Shown here one piece after another: positions 62,291 to 64,000 of a stretch of 64,000 nt of DNA; position 1 is the first letter of the stretch, and the number at the start of each line of letters is the position of its first letter. Source of the stretch: Sphingomonas sp. HF-S4 (GTDB lineage: Bacteria > Pseudomonadota > Alphaproteobacteria > Sphingomonadales > Sphingomonadaceae); NCBI RefSeq assembly GCF_032911445.1, contig NZ_JAWJEJ010000002.1, positions 434,001 to 498,000 of the forward strand. The letters are read 5' to 3'. The translations under genes and the position numbers were made by a program. The notes beneath the pieces are model-generated. The model worked only from the letters and a program-made list of their open reading frames with translations, did not search any database and had not been told where the DNA came from.

Positions 62291-63221
62291 AGTCGATAGC
62301 TGGAAAGTGACGCTGCCGTGCACGCGCGCGGAGGCCGAGGCGATCGACGCGGGCGAGTTCGCGCTCGACGCGGTGCTGATGACCACCGAGGAAGTGGAGG
62401 ACGATGTCGAGCGCTGGCGGCTCGACGCCTATATGGAGGCGGAACCCGACGCGGCGATGCTCGACGCGTTGCGCGCGCTGGTGCCGAGCGCGGAAGGGAT
62501 CGCGCCGGTCATCGAGGCGCTGACCACCGAGGACTGGGTAAAGATGAGCCAGGAAGGGCTCGAGCCGATCCGCGAGGGGCGCTTCGTCGTGCATACCAGC
62601 GCGCATCCGGTCGATGCGCCCGAGGGGGGCCGCGCGTTCCTGATCGATGCCGGGCGCGCGTTCGGGACGGGGCATCATGCGACCACCTCGGGATGTCTCC
62701 GGATGCTCGACGCGATGGCGGCGCTCGACTTTGCCAAGGCTATCGACGTGGGGACGGGGACGGGACTGCTGGCGTTTGCCGCGGCGCATCTCTGGCCCGA
62801 GGCAAAGATCGTCGCGACCGATATCGATCCGGCGGCGATCGACGTGACGCGGGTCAACGCTGCCGATAATGGCATTGCGGGGCTGGACCTGATCGTCGCC
62901 GACGGCGCGCTGAGCGATGCGATCACGGCGCAGGCGCCCTATGACCTCGTCATCGCCAACATCCTCGCCGGACCGCTGGTGTCGATGGCACCCGAGCTGG
63001 CGGCGATCGCGGACGCCGATGCCACGATCGTGCTTGCCGGGCTGCTCGAGACGCAGCGCGCGCAGGTGGTCGCGGCGTTCGAGGCGTGTGGATGTGCGCT
63101 CCAGGAAGTCGATCGCCGCGGCGACTGGACGATCCTGCGGCTGACCGCCGGCGCCGTTCGCTATGTGCCGAGCACCCCGCCCGATCCCAAGGGACGCGAC
63201 GGGTGGGCGCTGGATATTTGA
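62280..63221 (+). CDS. prmA: Ribosomal protein L11 methyltransferase
   Basis: 313 aa AdoMet-dependent methyltransferase that trimethylates ribosomal protein L11. The C-terminal catalytic domain holds GRAFGTGHHATTSGCL, the AdoMet motif DVGTGTGLLAFAAA and the NPPY-like loop VIANILAGPL. The N-terminal half is the L11-recognition domain. ATG 62280 lies within the end of the SDR gene. Confidence 0.94.
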   Translation: MSVEVDSWKVTLPCTRAEAEAIDAGEFALDAVLMTTEEVEDDVERWRLDAYMEAEPDAAMLDALRALVPSAEGIAPVIEALTTEDWVKMSQEGLEPIREGRFVVHTSAHPVDAPEGGRAFLIDAGRAFGTGHHATTSGCLRMLDAMAALDFAKAIDVGTGTGLLAFAAAHLWPEAKIVATDIDPAAIDVTRVNAADNGIAGLDLIVADGALSDAITAQAPYDLVIANILAGPLVSMAPELAAIADADATIVLAGLLETQRAQVVAAFEACGCALQEVDRRGDWTILRLTAGAVRYVPSTPPDPKGRDGWALDI

Positions 63222-63225
63222 TACC

Positions 63226-63255
63226 CCGCCATCCCGGCGTTCGCCGGGATGGCGG
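63226..63255. repeat. REP-like hairpin between convergent prmA and phhA
   Basis: Perfect 14-base stem CCGCCATCCCGGCG / CGCCGGGATGGCGG with a 2-base loop, 4 bases after the prmA stop and 3 bases before the phenylalanine hydroxylase stop. It shares the CATCCCGGCG core with the hairpin at 61535-61562 and may stop transcription from both sides. Confidence 0.9.
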
Positions 63256-63258
63256 CCT

Positions 63259-64000
63259 TCAGCTTTTCGACCGCGCATATTCCTGCGTGCCGCGCGTGAT
63301 CACGTCGTCGTCCGGCAGGATCTCGGCGATCGGGATGTCGGCCAGCGGCAGGGTCTCTTCGTAGAGGGGCGCGAAGTCGGTCTCGATCGTCGCGCGGAGC
63401 AGTTCGTCGAAGCTCGGGATGACGAAATAATTCTGCTGGAAATCGTCGATCCGATAGTCGGTGCGCATCACCCGCTTCAAGTCGAAGCCGATGCGGTTGG
63501 GGCTCGGATCGTCGAGCGCGAAACGGCTCTCGGCCGAGCTCGAGACGATGCCCGCGCCGTAGATGCGCAGCCCCTCGGCCTCGCGCACCAGCCCGAATTC
63601 GACCGTGTACCAATAGAGCCGGCCGAGCTGCTTCAATGCACCCAGCTCCATCGCGCGGACGCCGCCGCGGCCATAGGCTTCGAGATAGTCGGCGAAGACC
63701 GGATCGGCGAGCATCGGCACATGGCCGAACACGTCGTGAAAGACGTCGGGCTCCTGGAGATAGTCGAGCTGGTCGGGGCGGCGGATGAAGTTGCCCGCGA
63801 CGAAGCGGCGATTGGCCATGTGATCGAAGAACACGTCGTCGGGGACGAGCCCGGGCACCGCGACGACCTGCCAGCCGGTGAGCTTCATCAGCCGCTCGGA
63901 CAGTTCCTCGAAATTGGGAATGCCCGATTCGGAGAGCCTTAGCGCGTCGAGCCCCCTGAGGAACGCCTGCGACGCGCGGCCGGGAAGCAGCCTGGCCTGG
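63259..64000 (-). CDS. phhA: Phenylalanine-4-hydroxylase (5' end beyond the window)
   Basis: The C-terminal ~247 codons of a monomeric bacterial phenylalanine hydroxylase, which converts Phe to Tyr with tetrahydropterin, O2 and Fe(II). The iron triad is visible in FHDVFGHVPML (HxxxxH) and YTVEFGLV (Glu). The frame stays open and family-like upstream of Met at 63888 (SGIPNFEELSERLMKLTGW) to the last base of the window, so the gene is truncated by the window edge. Confidence 0.93.
   Translation of the reverse strand, partial: QARLLPGRASQAFLRGLDALRLSESGIPNFEELSERLMKLTGWQVVAVPGLVPDDVFFDHMANRRFVAGNFIRRPDQLDYLQEPDVFHDVFGHVPMLADPVFADYLEAYGRGGVRAMELGALKQLGRLYWYTVEFGLVREAEGLRIYGAGIVSSSAESRFALDDPSPNRIGFDLKRVMRTDYRIDDFQQNYFVIPSFDELLRATIETDFAPLYEETLPLADIPIAEILPDDDVITRGTQEYARSKS

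Noticed and set aside
1..64000. CRISPR arrays, rRNA genes, prophage modules or complete insertion sequences
   Set aside because: No regularly spaced repeats, rRNA-like sequence, phage structural genes or intact transposase were found on either strand.

Overview
The window is GC-rich bacterial chromosome that looks like a sphingomonad (Sphingomonas or a close relative, Alphaproteobacteria). Supporting signs are several TonB-dependent receptors including a large Caulobacter/Sphingomonas-type one, an EipA (DUF1134) protein, a TorF-type porin ahead of kdp, sdhC-sdhD-sdhA with sdhB not adjacent, and short palindromic intergenic repeats. This is inferred from protein families; no rRNA or taxon-specific marker was seen.

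Layout. 1-5.5 kb: the 3' part of a ZIP metal transporter, then a tight three-gene operon (unknown membrane protein, DyP-type peroxidase, cytochrome P450 with an unusual I-helix). 5.7-11.6 kb: a 1048-aa TonB-dependent receptor, a ROK sugar kinase whose 3' end is duplicated 1 kb downstream, a small unknown gene between the two copies, and an AT-richer MltR-like gene. 11.6-15.7 kb: AlkA glycosylase, a [2Fe-2S] ferredoxin, a PAS-PAS hybrid histidine kinase, EipA and tRNA-Ser(GCT). 15.7-24.7 kb: an AT-richer accessory stretch beside the tRNA. It holds a five-gene minus-strand operon: a GSAM-like PLP enzyme, a Gfo/Idh/MocA oxidoreductase, two half-ABC exporters that look like a heterodimer, and a ferritin-like diiron protein. 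Degraded sequence lies upstream. I recognise no described pathway with this combination, and it is my first candidate for an undescribed system.

24.7-35.8 kb: housekeeping genes (BAX-inhibitor-1 family, ThpR), then a TorF porin, a 27-aa membrane peptide and kdpFABCDE for high-affinity K+ uptake. 35.8-51.6 kb: a large cobalamin salvage and uptake region. One minus-strand operon of ten overlapping genes runs btuB, membrane protein, DUF1636, cobT, phosphatase, cobS, cobC, cbiB, cobQ, cobP behind a cobalamin riboswitch. A second riboswitch precedes a second btuB and cobO. Between them lie a BtuC-BtuD pair, a divergent BtuF and an unexpected PhyH-type dioxygenase. No corrin-ring synthesis genes are present, so the set fits uptake, adenosylation, amidation and nucleotide-loop assembly from scavenged corrinoids.

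51.7-64 kb: polA, a flippase, sdhCDA, two soluble chemoreceptor-like proteins with nearly identical signalling domains, an SDR, prmA and the 3' part of a phenylalanine-4-hydroxylase gene that runs off the window. No CRISPR array, rRNA, prophage or intact insertion sequence was seen.
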